From Streptococcus sp. (lineage in GTDB: Bacteria > Bacillota > Bacilli > Lactobacillales > Streptococcaceae), in contig NZ_JAPJPF010000010.1 of assembly GCF_030825805.1 (NCBI RefSeq), positions 1 to 44,497 on the forward strand: 44,497 nucleotides of DNA, written 5' to 3'. How positions within the stretch are numbered: the stretch's first letter is position 1; each line of letters begins with the position of its first letter. This document shows, in pieces, positions 1-8,343 of the stretch. The position numbers and the translations under genes are program-made. Below the pieces are notes generated by a model. That model was given only the letters and a program-made list of their open reading frames with translations, had not been told where the DNA came from and ran no database searches.

Positions 1-21
1 GACGACGAAATCGAATTCTAA
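1..21 (+). CDS. 3' end of an upstream gene (partial)
   Basis: The first seven codons of frame 1 read D-D-E-I-E-F followed by TAA. The acidic ending could be the C-terminus of a protein whose gene lies outside the window. With only six residues no family can be named, and it could be chance reading. No hairpin terminator is obvious directly after it. Confidence 0.3.
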   Translation, partial: DDEIEF

Positions 22-195
22 CGAATGACCGATTTCTGTCCCACTCTCTTTTCTTTTCCTATAACAGGTGCTCTAGAGCCTGAATTTATCATAATAAATT
101 TTGACTAATTAAACTATTTATAGGAAGTCTATCACTAATTATAGATTATTCGTTTTACATGTTTTAGGAACTATTTTTCATGCTATAATTTGTAT

Positions 196-226
196 CATAA
201 AAGTCTGAGGCCAGACCCCAGACTTT
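196..226 (-). terminator. Rho-independent terminator of bgaR
   Basis: The arms AAAGTCTG (200-207) and CAGACTTT (219-226) pair, and the minus-strand transcript then runs into TTTTATG. It lies directly after the stop codon of the minus-strand GntR regulator gene. Confidence 0.7.
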
Positions 227-232
227 GAATGA

Positions 233-949
233 TCAATGATCACGATCACAAGAGATAAATTTGATTTTATAGTAGTCGCCACGTTTATAGGTTTCACTAT
301 ATTCGAGAATTTGACCGGTCGCTTCCAATTTTGTCGTTTTCACTTGACGGACAGTTGGGAAGTTTTCATCGATATTCAACACAGAAGCGATTTTGCTTGG
401 TGTTGGAAATACAATATCATTGATTTCTTCAAAGTGTTCATCATTCATATGAATATGATAATCTTCTTTAAAGCGATCATAAATCGAACTATAGTAATCT
501 AAACTCGGATAATTTGGGTTAATATATTGCTCTGGGACATAGGTCTGGTGGTAGATATAGGTATCTTCACCAATATGACGCGTCCGATCAATCTTATAAT
601 AGAATTGAGTCGGAGCGAGCCCCAGTTTATCCAGGATATTCAGCGCGTTGCCACGCTTAATAGAGAGAACTTTTACGGTCGCTTTTTGGATAGGGAAGGT
701 TTCAACGTCTGAAAACTCAACCAGTTTGTGTTTTCTAGCGCGCGAAACAAACGTTCCTTTCCCTTGTTGGCGGACGATGTATCCATCGCTAGCCAAATCG
801 TTCAAAGCACGAACAACAGTAATCGAGCTAACATTATAAATCTTAATCAGCTCGGCTTCTGTGTAAAATTTATCTCCATTTTCGAATTTACCTGAGATAA
901 TTTGTTGCTTCAAATCATCTTTGATGTGTTGGTATTTTGGGATTGCCAT
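233..949 (-). CDS. bgaR: GntR/HutC-family transcriptional regulator, BgaR-like
   Basis: A 238-aa regulator with an N-terminal winged helix (about residues 1-70, including the run YNVSSITVVRALNDLASDGY, then the wing motif RQQGKGTFV). It has a C-terminal UTRA effector domain (about 90-230), which in this family binds a sugar or sugar phosphate. I chose the ATG at 949 because GAGG sits eight bases upstream; the GTG three codons earlier is too close to it. It is divergent from bgaC and the PTS genes, the same arrangement as the pneumococcal bgaR-bgaC locus, so it most likely controls that operon. The function comes from family and context; the specific ligand is not visible. Confidence 0.85.
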   Translation of the reverse strand: MAIPKYQHIKDDLKQQIISGKFENGDKFYTEAELIKIYNVSSITVVRALNDLASDGYIVRQQGKGTFVSRARKHKLVEFSDVETFPIQKATVKVLSIKRGNALNILDKLGLAPTQFYYKIDRTRHIGEDTYIYHQTYVPEQYINPNYPSLDYYSSIYDRFKEDYHIHMNDEHFEEINDIVFPTPSKIASVLNIDENFPTVRQVKTTKLEATGQILEYSETYKRGDYYKIKFISCDRDH

Positions 950-1013
950 GTGCTTCACCTCTTCTTTCGATATCCCTTGTTAATATTATTTTAACATATT
1001 TTTTCAAAAGTGG

Positions 1014-1042
1014 TTGACATTTTTTGATCAATATATTATATT
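1014..1042 (+). promoter_or_regulatory. Sigma-A promoter of the bgaC-PTS operon
   Basis: TTGACA (1014-1019), a 17-bp spacer and TATATT (1037-1042). The palindrome TTGATCAA (1025-1032) lies in the spacer and could be part of an operator for the divergent GntR regulator, which is inference. AGAAGGAGG precedes the bgaC start. Confidence 0.7.
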
Positions 1043-1080
1043 AATAAATGAAAAGGGTTTCTTAGAAGGAGGTTCTCAGT

Positions 1081-2868
1081 ATGGGGGCATTTGAAATCCG
1101 TAAAGATTTTTATTTAAATGATCAACCTTTTAAGATTTTATCTGGTGCAATTCATTATTTTCGGATCGATCGTGAGGATTGGTATCATTCCTTATATAAC
1201 CTAAAAGCTCTAGGTTTTAATACTGTTGAAACCTATGTCCCATGGAATGCTCATGAGCCACAAAGAGGCCACTTTCACTTTGAAGGGAATTTGGACCTGG
1301 AGCACTTTATCCAAGTAGCTCAAGAGCTGGATTTGTATGTGATCCTCCGTCCGTCACCGTTCATCTGTTCGGAGTGGGAATTTGGGGGCTTGCCAGCCTG
1401 GCTAATCAAAGAAGACCTTCGGATTCGCTCATCGGATCCGGCCTTTCTCAAGGAAGTGGCTCGCTATTACGACGAGCTCCTGCCACGTGTGGCCAAGTAC
1501 CAATTGGATCGTGGGGGCAATATCCTCATGATGCAGGTTGAGAACGAATATGGCTCTTATGGCGAAGACAAGGCCTACCTTCGGGCGATCAGAGATCTAA
1601 TGATCGAGCGGGATATTACTTGTCCACTCTTCACCTCTGATGGACCTTGGAGGGCGACCCTTCGAGCAGGGACCTTGATTGAGGATGGACTCTTTGTAAC
1701 CGGTAATTTTGGTTCGCGAGCGAATTACAACTTCTCTCAGATGAAAGAGTTCTTTGCTGAGCATGACAAAGAGTGGCCACTCATGTGTATGGAATTTTGG
1801 GATGGCTGGTTCAATCGGTGGAAAGAACCTATCATCAAGCGAGATCCAGAAGAGTTGGCAGAAGCAGTCCATGAAGTCTTACAAGAAGGCTCTATCAATC
1901 TCTATATGTTCCATGGTGGGACCAACTTTGGATTTATGAACGGTTGCTCAGCACGAGGGACCATGGATTTGCCACAGGTAACATCTTATGACTATGACGC
2001 TCTCTTAGATGAGCAGGGCAATCCGACTCCTAAGTACCATGCAGTCAAAAAGATGATGGCGACCTACTATCCAGAGTATCCACAGATGGATCCACTTGTG
2101 AAGTCGACTTTGCCAGAGCATAGACTAAAGTTAACCAACAAGACTAGTTTGTTTGGTAATTTAAATGAGATTGCTCAGGTCACAGAAAGTCTGTATCCAC
2201 AGACCATGGAAGAAATCGACCATCCCTTAGGCTATCTGCTCTATGAGACAGAGGTGGAAATGGATGCGGAAGAAGAGCGCTTGCGTATCATCGATGCGCG
2301 TGATCGAGCACAGGTATATGCCAATGATCAATTGATTGCCACTCAATACCAAGAAGAAATCGGACAAGATCTTTTTTTAAACGGAAAAAAGAAAACGATT
2401 ACAAACCTAAAGCTCTTGATCGAAAACATGGGACGAGTCAATTATGGGCACAAGCTCCTAGCGGATACACAGCGAAAAGGAATCCGAACAGGAGTTTGTA
2501 TCGATCTACATTTCAAGCTTGATTGGAAACAATATGCGCTTGATTTTAGACAGCTGGATCGCCTGGATTTTTCGAAAGAATGGCAAGAAGGTCAACCAGC
2601 TTTTTATCAATTTGCTTTTCATCTAGATCAAGTCGAGGATACCTTCCTTGATATGACTGGATTTGGAAAAGGGATCGTTCTTGTAAACGGCCACCATATC
2701 GGTCGTTTCTGGGAAGTCGGTCCAACACTCTCCCTCTACATCCCTCATGGTTTTCTCAAAGATGGGGAAAATGAAATCCTCGTCTTTGAGACAGAGGGCA
2801 CTTGGACGGAGACCTTAAAACTTGTTTCACAACCTACATTCAAAGAAGTAAAGGGGGAAAACTTATGA
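1081..2868 (+). CDS. bgaC: GH35 beta-galactosidase BgaC
   Basis: A 595-aa glycoside hydrolase family 35 enzyme. The catalytic motifs are ENEYG (Glu154/Glu156 region, acid/base) and MEFWDGWF (Glu238, nucleophile) inside an N-terminal TIM barrel, followed by beta-rich jelly-roll domains. No signal peptide is visible. Pneumococcal BgaC hydrolyses terminal Gal-beta-1,3-GlcNAc and is surface-associated despite lacking a signal; this protein has the same length and context. AGAAGGAGG lies eight bases before the ATG. The stop overlaps the start of the PTS IIB gene (ATGA), implying translational coupling. Together with the downstream PTS and AgaS it would release and process galactose and amino sugars from host glycans. 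Confidence 0.92.
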   Translation: MGAFEIRKDFYLNDQPFKILSGAIHYFRIDREDWYHSLYNLKALGFNTVETYVPWNAHEPQRGHFHFEGNLDLEHFIQVAQELDLYVILRPSPFICSEWEFGGLPAWLIKEDLRIRSSDPAFLKEVARYYDELLPRVAKYQLDRGGNILMMQVENEYGSYGEDKAYLRAIRDLMIERDITCPLFTSDGPWRATLRAGTLIEDGLFVTGNFGSRANYNFSQMKEFFAEHDKEWPLMCMEFWDGWFNRWKEPIIKRDPEELAEAVHEVLQEGSINLYMFHGGTNFGFMNGCSARGTMDLPQVTSYDYDALLDEQGNPTPKYHAVKKMMATYYPEYPQMDPLVKSTLPEHRLKLTNKTSLFGNLNEIAQVTESLYPQTMEEIDHPLGYLLYETEVEMDAEEERLRIIDARDRAQVYANDQLIATQYQEEIGQDLFLNGKKKTITNLKLLIENMGRVNYGHKLLADTQRKGIRTGVCIDLHFKLDWKQYALDFRQLDRLDFSKEWQEGQPAFYQFAFHLDQVEDTFLDMTGFGKGIVLVNGHHIGRFWEVGPTLSLYIPHGFLKDGENEILVFETEGTWTETLKLVSQPTFKEVKGENL

Positions 2869-3341
2869 CTATTGTAGGATGCCGTATCGATGGACGTTTG
2901 ATCCACGGGCAGGTAGCCAATCTTTGGACTACCAAACTAAATGTTTCACGTATCATGGTGATCGATGATGAAGTCGCTCAAAATGATATCGAAAAAAGTG
3001 GTTTAAAACTAGCGACACCACCTGGTGTCAAGCTCAGTATCTTGCCAGTAGCAAAGGCTGCAGAAAATATCTTGGCTGGAAAATATGACAGCCAACGTCT
3101 CTTCATCGTAGCTCGCAAGCCAGATCGTTTCCTCGGCTTGGTAGAAGCAGGTGTGCCACTTGAAACTTTAAATGTGGGGAACATGTCTCAATCAGACGAG
3201 ACTCGTCCGATTACTCGTTCGATCAACGTAGTGGATGCTGATGTGGAAGCTTTCCACAAGCTAGCTGAAAAAGGAGTTAAGCTAACTGCTCAAATGGTTC
3301 CAAATGATCCAATTGAAGACTTCTTGAAGTTGCTCAAATAG
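2865..3341 (+). CDS. PTS mannose/sorbose-family IIB component
   Basis: A 158-aa cytoplasmic IIB protein of the mannose (Man) PTS family. The phosphorylated histidine is in DGRLIHGQV (His14). The start is the ATG overlapping the bgaC stop, with the G-rich RBS AAGGGGG upstream; longer in-frame starts lie inside bgaC. It accepts phosphate from IIA and passes it to sugar entering through IIC/IID. Neighbouring bgaC and agaS suggest an N-acetylgalactosamine/galactosamine or Gal-GalNAc substrate, as proposed for the orthologous pneumococcal PTS. The substrate is inferred from context. Confidence 0.9.
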   Translation: MTIVGCRIDGRLIHGQVANLWTTKLNVSRIMVIDDEVAQNDIEKSGLKLATPPGVKLSILPVAKAAENILAGKYDSQRLFIVARKPDRFLGLVEAGVPLETLNVGNMSQSDETRPITRSINVVDADVEAFHKLAEKGVKLTAQMVPNDPIEDFLKLLK

Positions 3342-3380
3342 TTTATAAATAAAAAAGAAAAATTTTAGGAGGAAATTGTC

Positions 3381-4295
3381 ATGATACAATGGTGGCAAAT
3401 TTTACTACTTACTTTGTACTCAGCTTATCAAATCTGTGATGAGTTGACGATTGTTTCATCAGCAGGCTCACCAGTCTTTGCTGGTTTCATTACAGGACTT
3501 GTCATGGGGGATTTAAAGACAGGTCTCTTTATCGGAGCTTCTCTTCAATTGACAGTGCTCGGTGTTGGTACTTTCGGTGGAGCTTCTCGTATTGACGCCA
3601 CTTCTGGTGCTGTTCTTGCAACTGCCTTCTCAGTAGCACAAGGGATTGATCCAGAGCTTGCTATTGCTACAATCGCTGTGCCGGTAGCAACTTTGTTGAC
3701 ATACTTTGATATTCTTGGTCGTATGACTACAACTTACTTCGCTCACCGTGTAGATGCTGCGATTGAACGCTTTGATTACAAAGGCATCGAACGCAACTAT
3801 CTCCTTGGGGCGATTCCATGGGCTCTTTCTCGAGCTCTCCCAGTTTTCTTCGCACTTGCTTTTGGTGGAGCTTTCGTAGAAACTGTTGTTACAGGTCTTG
3901 CTAATGTACAATGGTTGGCAAACGGTCTGAAACTTGCAGGTCAAATGCTTCCAGGTCTTGGATTTGCGATCTTGCTTCGTTACCTTCCTGTTCGTCGTAA
4001 CCTTCACTACTTAGCACTTGGCTTTGGCTTAACAGCTATGTTGACAGTGCTTTATAGCAATGTTCAAAGCCTTGGTGCTGCAGTGTCTAGCATTGTCGGT
4101 TCTGAAGTGTTCGCTAAACTTCCAGAAGAACAAGCTATTACTTTTGTTAACAACTTCAAGAGTGTATCTATGATTGGTATTGCCATTATCGGTATCTTCC
4201 TTGCAGTACAACACTTCAAAAACAGTCAACGTACAGTCGTAGCTGCTCCAGTAACTGAATCAGAAAGCGGGGAAATTGAAGATGACGAATTCTAA
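3381..4295 (+). CDS. PTS mannose-family IIC permease component
   Basis: A 304-aa polytopic membrane protein typical of EIIC of the Man family. Hydrophobic segments run throughout (for example GFITGLVMGDLKTGLFIGAS, an EIIC hallmark), ending in a very acidic cytoplasmic tail (GEIEDDEF). RBS TTAGGAGG precedes the ATG. The last 14 bases overlap the IID gene. It forms the sugar channel with IID. Confidence 0.92.
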   Translation: MIQWWQILLLTLYSAYQICDELTIVSSAGSPVFAGFITGLVMGDLKTGLFIGASLQLTVLGVGTFGGASRIDATSGAVLATAFSVAQGIDPELAIATIAVPVATLLTYFDILGRMTTTYFAHRVDAAIERFDYKGIERNYLLGAIPWALSRALPVFFALAFGGAFVETVVTGLANVQWLANGLKLAGQMLPGLGFAILLRYLPVRRNLHYLALGFGLTAMLTVLYSNVQSLGAAVSSIVGSEVFAKLPEEQAITFVNNFKSVSMIGIAIIGIFLAVQHFKNSQRTVVAAPVTESESGEIEDDEF

Positions 4296-5103
4296 GAATT
4301 ACAAACTCACTAAAGAGGATTTTAATCAAATTAACAAACGTAGTCTGTTTACTTTCCAATTAGGTTGGAACTATGAACGGATGCAGGCTTCTGGTTACCT
4401 TTATATGATTTTACCTCAGTTGCGTAAAATGTATGGTGATGGCACTCCAGAATTGAAAGAAATGATGAAATTGCATACGCAATTCTTCAATACTTCACCA
4501 TTCTTCCACACCATTATCACTGGTTTTGACCTCGCTTTGGAAGAAAAAGATGGTGTCAAATCAAAAGATGCGGTCAATGGTATCAAGACAGGTCTCATGG
4601 GACCATTCGCTCCTCTTGGGGACTCAATCTTTGGATCATTGGTACCAGCTATTATGGGTTCAATCGCAGCAACTTTGGCTGTTGCAGGAAACCCAGCCGG
4701 TATCTTCTTGTGGATCGCTGTGGCAGTTGCTTATGACATTTTCCGTTGGAAACAATTGGAATTTGCCTATAAAGAAGGGGTTAACCTCATCAACAACATG
4801 CAAAGTACCTTGACAGCTTTGATTGATGCAGCTGCCGTTCTGGGTATCTTCATGGTTGGTGCCTTGATTGCCAGCATGATTGGTGTTGAAGTTTCTTGGA
4901 CTCCACACATTGGGGACAAAGCGATTGAAATTCAAGATATGCTCAACCTTATCTTCCCACGTTTGGTACCAGCTATCATCACAGGTGTAATCTACTGGTT
5001 GCTTGGACGTAAAGGTATGAACTCTACAAAAGCTATCTTGCTCATCATCCTTGCAGCAATCGCATTCTCAGCATTTGGCCACTTCTTCTTTGGAATGGCA
5101 TAA
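4282..5103 (+). CDS. PTS mannose-family IID component
   Basis: A 273-aa EIID protein: amphipathic N-terminus with the family motif FQLGWNYERMQASGY, a central MGPFAPLGDSIFG segment and C-terminal membrane helices. I chose the ATG at 4282, inside the end of the IIC gene; the upstream TTG at 4276 has no better RBS. It is the partner of IIC in the membrane complex, and the 14-bp overlap suggests coupled translation. Confidence 0.9.
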   Translation: MTNSKNYKLTKEDFNQINKRSLFTFQLGWNYERMQASGYLYMILPQLRKMYGDGTPELKEMMKLHTQFFNTSPFFHTIITGFDLALEEKDGVKSKDAVNGIKTGLMGPFAPLGDSIFGSLVPAIMGSIAATLAVAGNPAGIFLWIAVAVAYDIFRWKQLEFAYKEGVNLINNMQSTLTALIDAAAVLGIFMVGALIASMIGVEVSWTPHIGDKAIEIQDMLNLIFPRLVPAIITGVIYWLLGRKGMNSTKAILLIILAAIAFSAFGHFFFGMA

Positions 5104-5114
5104 TGGAGTAAGGT

Positions 5115-5519
5115 ATGGCAAAACAGTTAGTATTGGTCAGTCATGGTCGCTTCTGTGAAGAGCTCAAAGCCAGTACAGAAATGATTATGGGACCACAAGA
5201 CAATATTCATGCCGTGGCCCTCTTGCCAGAGGAAGGTCCTGAGGAGTTTACAGCCAAGTTTGAAGCCTGTGTTGCAGACTTTGAGGACTATATCGTCTTT
5301 GCGGATCTTTTGGGAGGCACTCCTTGTAATACAGTTAGCCGCCTGATTCTTGAAGGACGTGCGATTGACCTCTATGCAGGGATGAACTTGCCAATGGTAA
5401 TTGAATTTATTAATAACAGCCTGGTCGGAGGAGAAGAAGACTATCCAGCGCGTGCACAAGAAAGCATCGTGAAGGTTAATGATCTCTTATCCAACTTTGA
5501 TGACGACGAGGATGAGTAA
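5115..5519 (+). CDS. PTS mannose-family IIA component
   Basis: A 134-aa EIIA of the Man family. The phosphoryl-accepting histidine is His10 in LVSHGRF, and FADLLGGTPCN is the second conserved loop. It takes phosphate from HPr and passes it to IIB. It starts 11 bp after the IID stop with RBS GGAGTAAGGT. The C-terminus is strongly acidic (DDDEDE). Confidence 0.92.
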   Translation: MAKQLVLVSHGRFCEELKASTEMIMGPQDNIHAVALLPEEGPEEFTAKFEACVADFEDYIVFADLLGGTPCNTVSRLILEGRAIDLYAGMNLPMVIEFINNSLVGGEEDYPARAQESIVKVNDLLSNFDDDEDE

Positions 5520-5550
5520 GATACGATAGCGAAAACCGCTTGAACATTCG

Positions 5551-5597
5551 GAATGGGGCTGGGACAATTGTCTCGGCCTCTTACCGCTTATAAGGCG
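5551..5597 (+). promoter_or_regulatory. Two small hairpins between the IIA gene and agaS
   Basis: A GGCTGGGACAA/TTGTCTCGGCC inverted repeat is followed by ACCGCTT/AGGCGGGT, ending at the agaS RBS (AGAGGAG). There is no U-tract, so these are more likely mRNA processing or stability elements than terminators. Function inferred only. Confidence 0.4.
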
Positions 5598-5616
5598 GGT
5601 AGAAAAGAGGAGAAGC

Positions 5617-6780
5617 ATGCTAGATTATACAAAAGAAGAACTGCTTGAACTGGGGGCTGAAATTACGACACGCGAAATTTATCAGCAACCGGAAGTTTGG
5701 AAAGAAACCTATCGTCTCTATCAAGAGAAAGCAAAAGAAATCCAAGAGTTTTTAGAGACTATTGGGAATCGTCATGGATACATCAAGATTATCTTGACAG
5801 GAGCTGGGACCTCAGCCTATGTAGGGGACACCTTGGTTCCCTATTTGCAGGAAGTGCACGATGAACGCCATTGGAATTTCCAATCCATTGCGACGACTGA
5901 TATCGTGGCGCATCCACAAACCTACCTCAAAAAAGAAGTGCCGACTGTCTTGGTTTCCTTTGCACGAAGTGGTAACTCGCCTGAAAGTGTTGCGACAGTT
6001 GAGTTAGCTCAACAATTGGTGGAGGATCTCTATCAGATCACCATTACCTGTGCAGCCGAAGGAAAACTAGCCCAGCAAGCTCACGGAGATGAGCGCAATC
6101 TCTTGCTCTTACAACCAAAAGAAACCAATGATGCTGGCTTTGCTATGACTTCTAGCTTTACCTCTATGCTTTTGACAGCTCTCTTGGTCTTTGATCCAAG
6201 TGAGGAAGAAATCAAGAAAAAACGAGTGGAAGAATTGATTTATCTGTCAGAGCAGGTCTTGGAGAAAGATCGCGAGGTCAAGGAAATTGTGGATTTAGAC
6301 TTCGAACGCGTCATCTATCTAGGAGCAGGACCTTTCTTTGGGTTAGCTCATGAAGCTCAACTCAAGATTTTAGAGTTAACAGCCGGTAAAATCGCGACCA
6401 TGTACGAGAGCCCTGTCGGCTTCCGTCATGGACCGAAATCCCTCATCAATGACCAGACCCTGGTCTTGGTTTTTGGCTCCATTGATCCTTATACGCGCCA
6501 GTACGATTTGGATTTGGTTGGAGAAGTGGCTGGAGATCAGATTGCCCGTCAGGTCGTTCTCTTGACCGACCAAGCTGCTAGGATTGAGCATGTACGTGAA
6601 GTGTTGGTAGCATCTTCAGCAGAGTCGCTAGATATCTACCGTGCCTTCCCATACATTATCTACGGTCAATTGATTTCTCTCTTGACTTCGCTCAAGGTTC
6701 AAAATCGCCCAGATACGCCATCACCAACTGGAACAGTCAACCGTGTTGTACAAGGAGTGGTGATTCACCCCTTTCACTAG
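5617..6780 (+). CDS. agaS: AgaS-family sugar-phosphate isomerase/deaminase (SIS domains)
   Basis: A 387-aa protein with two SIS domains. The first contains LTGAGTSAYVGDTL and SFARSGNSPES; the second contains YLGAGPFFGLAHEA and ESPVGFRHGPKS. Members are annotated as galactosamine-6-phosphate deaminase/isomerase or tagatose-6-phosphate ketose/aldose isomerase. In this operon it would convert the phosphorylated amino sugar imported by the PTS into tagatose-6-phosphate. RBS AGAGGAG lies seven bases before the ATG. The exact substrate is inferred. Confidence 0.88.
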   Translation: MLDYTKEELLELGAEITTREIYQQPEVWKETYRLYQEKAKEIQEFLETIGNRHGYIKIILTGAGTSAYVGDTLVPYLQEVHDERHWNFQSIATTDIVAHPQTYLKKEVPTVLVSFARSGNSPESVATVELAQQLVEDLYQITITCAAEGKLAQQAHGDERNLLLLQPKETNDAGFAMTSSFTSMLLTALLVFDPSEEEIKKKRVEELIYLSEQVLEKDREVKEIVDLDFERVIYLGAGPFFGLAHEAQLKILELTAGKIATMYESPVGFRHGPKSLINDQTLVLVFGSIDPYTRQYDLDLVGEVAGDQIARQVVLLTDQAARIEHVREVLVASSAESLDIYRAFPYIIYGQLISLLTSLKVQNRPDTPSPTGTVNRVVQGVVIHPFH

Positions 6781-6807
6781 AATGAACGATGTTGGAGGAG
6801 ACAACTT

Positions 6808-7848
6808 GTGAAACACTATAAAAAATATCTATTTGGTCAATTAGATGGCCAAGATGTAGAAGCGTATCGCCTCGAGAATGACCTGGGGTATCAATTGTCG
6901 GTCATGACCTATGGAGCTACTATTCTAGAGTATGTGACACCAGACAAACAGGATCAATTTGCTAATATTGTACTGGGATTCGACAATTTCGATGCCTATG
7001 TTGGCAATAGCCCCAAGTATGGGGCTAGCATTGGTCCAGTCGCTGGTCGAATCGCAGGTGCCAGCTTTGACCTCAATGGTCAAACCTATCACTTGGAAGC
7101 CAATAATGGCGCCAACTGCAACCATAGTGGATCGACTGGCTGGGACAGCGCCTTATTTAGCATGGAGTCGGTGACAGACCAAGAAATCACCCTGTACACA
7201 GAGCGTGCAGATGGCACCGGTGGATTCCCTGGAAATCTCAAGATCTGGGTGACCTATGGTTTGACTGAAGCAGGAGAGTTAGAAATCAGCTACCAGGTAG
7301 AGACAGACCAGGACACCCTGGTCAATCCGACCAACCACAGCTATTTCAACCTATCAGGCAACTTCACCCAGCCGATTAATGACCATGTCTTTCAGATCAA
7401 TCATCAGGGTCTTTACCCCATCCATCCAGATGGTGTCCCTCTTCACACTGTGGATAGAGAAAGTCCAATCGTTCAGCATCTCTACCAAGCTATGCTATTA
7501 GAGGATCTCTTCAAGGATGCTGATCCACAAATTCGCCTGGTAGAAGGCTTGGACCATCCTTTCGCTTTACCAGAAGGGCATGAAAATGCAGGCTTCTTCT
7601 ACCATCAACCATCTGGACGCTTTTTGACCTTCAAGTCAGAAGCCCCAGCTTTGGTGGTATATTCAGCCAATTTTGTAGATGAAGCCGTTCATCTTCAAGG
7701 AAAATCAATTGTTCAACACAATGGATTGGCTCTCGAATTTCAAACAGTGCCAGATGCCATTCATAGTGACCAAGCTGAAAAGGTTATCTTGAGAGCAGGG
7801 CAAGTCTTTACTAGCAAGACCAGCTACCATGCCATTGCTAAGAAATAA
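6808..7848 (+). CDS. galM: Aldose 1-epimerase (mutarotase)
   Basis: A 346-aa GalM: the catalytic His is in NPTNHSYFNL and the catalytic Glu in LALEFQTVPD near the C-terminus. It interconverts alpha and beta anomers of galactose or glucose, consistent with processing beta-galactose released by BgaC. The GTG start at 6808 follows GGAGGAG by eight bases. It is the last gene of the operon and is followed by a terminator. Confidence 0.92.
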   Translation: MKHYKKYLFGQLDGQDVEAYRLENDLGYQLSVMTYGATILEYVTPDKQDQFANIVLGFDNFDAYVGNSPKYGASIGPVAGRIAGASFDLNGQTYHLEANNGANCNHSGSTGWDSALFSMESVTDQEITLYTERADGTGGFPGNLKIWVTYGLTEAGELEISYQVETDQDTLVNPTNHSYFNLSGNFTQPINDHVFQINHQGLYPIHPDGVPLHTVDRESPIVQHLYQAMLLEDLFKDADPQIRLVEGLDHPFALPEGHENAGFFYHQPSGRFLTFKSEAPALVVYSANFVDEAVHLQGKSIVQHNGLALEFQTVPDAIHSDQAEKVILRAGQVFTSKTSYHAIAKK

Positions 7849-7852
7849 TGAG

Positions 7853-7909
7853 AAAAGGGGAGGCTCCAAACAAGGATGTAAAATTCTTGCTCAAGGTCTC
7901 CTCTTTTTT
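7853..7909 (+). terminator. Terminator of the bgaC-galM operon
   Basis: AAAAGGGGAG (7853-7862) pairs with CTCCTCTTTT near 7899-7908, enclosing a second small hairpin, with a T-run at the 3' end. Confidence 0.7.
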
Positions 7910-7932
7910 AGGAAATAATTTTTAAAACTAAC

Positions 7933-7965
7933 TATAAGGAAACTTTAAGCTTCCTGTCGTATACT
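7933..7965 (+). promoter_or_regulatory. CiaR-type promoter of a csRNA gene
   Basis: The direct repeat TATAAG-N5-TTTAAG (7933-7949) is one base off the CiaR consensus NTTAAG-N5-WTTAAG. It sits exactly 10 bp before TATACT (7960-7965), the geometry of CiaR-activated streptococcal promoters. Confidence 0.8.
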
Positions 7966-7971
7966 AATACC

Positions 7972-8064
7972 ATCATCAAAGACCTCCTAACTTTGAATGA
8001 TAAAACTCCTAAAACTTTTTCATAATAATCTCCCTATAAGAGCCACCAAAACCGGTGGCTTTTT
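7972..8064 (+). ncRNA. cia-dependent small RNA (csRNA), copy 1
   Basis: About 93 nt from the predicted start to the U-tract of an AGCCACC/GGTGGCT terminator (8041-8060). It contains the anti-Shine-Dalgarno stretch ACCTCCTAACTTTG and an AT-rich linker, and is almost identical to a second element at 40614-40708 on the other strand. Pneumococcal csRNAs made from CiaR promoters act by pairing with ribosome-binding sites, including that of comC. Identification rests on promoter, anti-SD loop, terminator and the paired copy; the ends are estimated. Confidence 0.82.
8041..8064 (+). terminator. Terminator of csRNA copy 1
   Basis: AGCCACC/GGTGGCT stem with a six-base loop followed by TTTTT. Confidence 0.85.
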
Positions 8065-8103
8065 CTACGTACCTTAGTGAGTCAAGTCCATTCGGGACGC
8101 CGA

Positions 8104-8153
8104 CGAACTTAGGTACGTTGACGCAGTTCGAACGCTAGTGAGAACTACGATCC
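8104..8153 (+). repeat. ~50-bp intergenic repeat, copy A
   Basis: A block starting CGAACTTAGGTACG, then TTGACGCAG, TTCGAACGCTAG and GAGAACTACGATCC. It recurs at 8234-8284 and, inverted, at 40541-40590 and 40481-40530. It lies just downstream of the csRNA terminator. I do not recognise it as BOX, RUP or SPRITE. Confidence 0.7.
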
Positions 8154-8233
8154 ATAAAAAGAAACAAGTTATTTTAAGAGGGAAAACTACGTTTCTTACT
8201 ATTTCATTGAACCAAACCTGACATGGGAATCAG

Positions 8234-8284
8234 GCGAACTTAGCTATATTGACGCAGCTCGAGCGCTAGTGAGAACTACGATCC
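8234..8284 (+). repeat. ~50-bp intergenic repeat, copy B
   Basis: Same block order as copy A (GCGAACTTAG, TTGACGCAG, CGAGCGCTAG, GAGAACTACGATCC) with a few substitutions. It ends about 60 bp before the ruvB start. Confidence 0.7.
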
Positions 8285-8326
8285 TTAAAAAACACGTTCT
8301 ATTTGTGGTACCGAAGGTATCATTTT

Positions 8327-8343
8327 TTGCTATAATAGACTGT
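8327..8343 (+). promoter_or_regulatory. Extended -10 promoter of ruvB
   Basis: TGCTATAAT (8328-8336) is a strong extended -10. The predicted start point, about seven bases downstream, falls at or next to the ruvB ATG, and there is no Shine-Dalgarno sequence, which suggests a leaderless mRNA. Confidence 0.7.

Noticed and set aside
8269..8343. 25-codon N-terminal extension of ruvB
   Set aside because: It would be encoded by repeat copy B and the promoter, and RuvB proteins begin at the MSRILDNE start.
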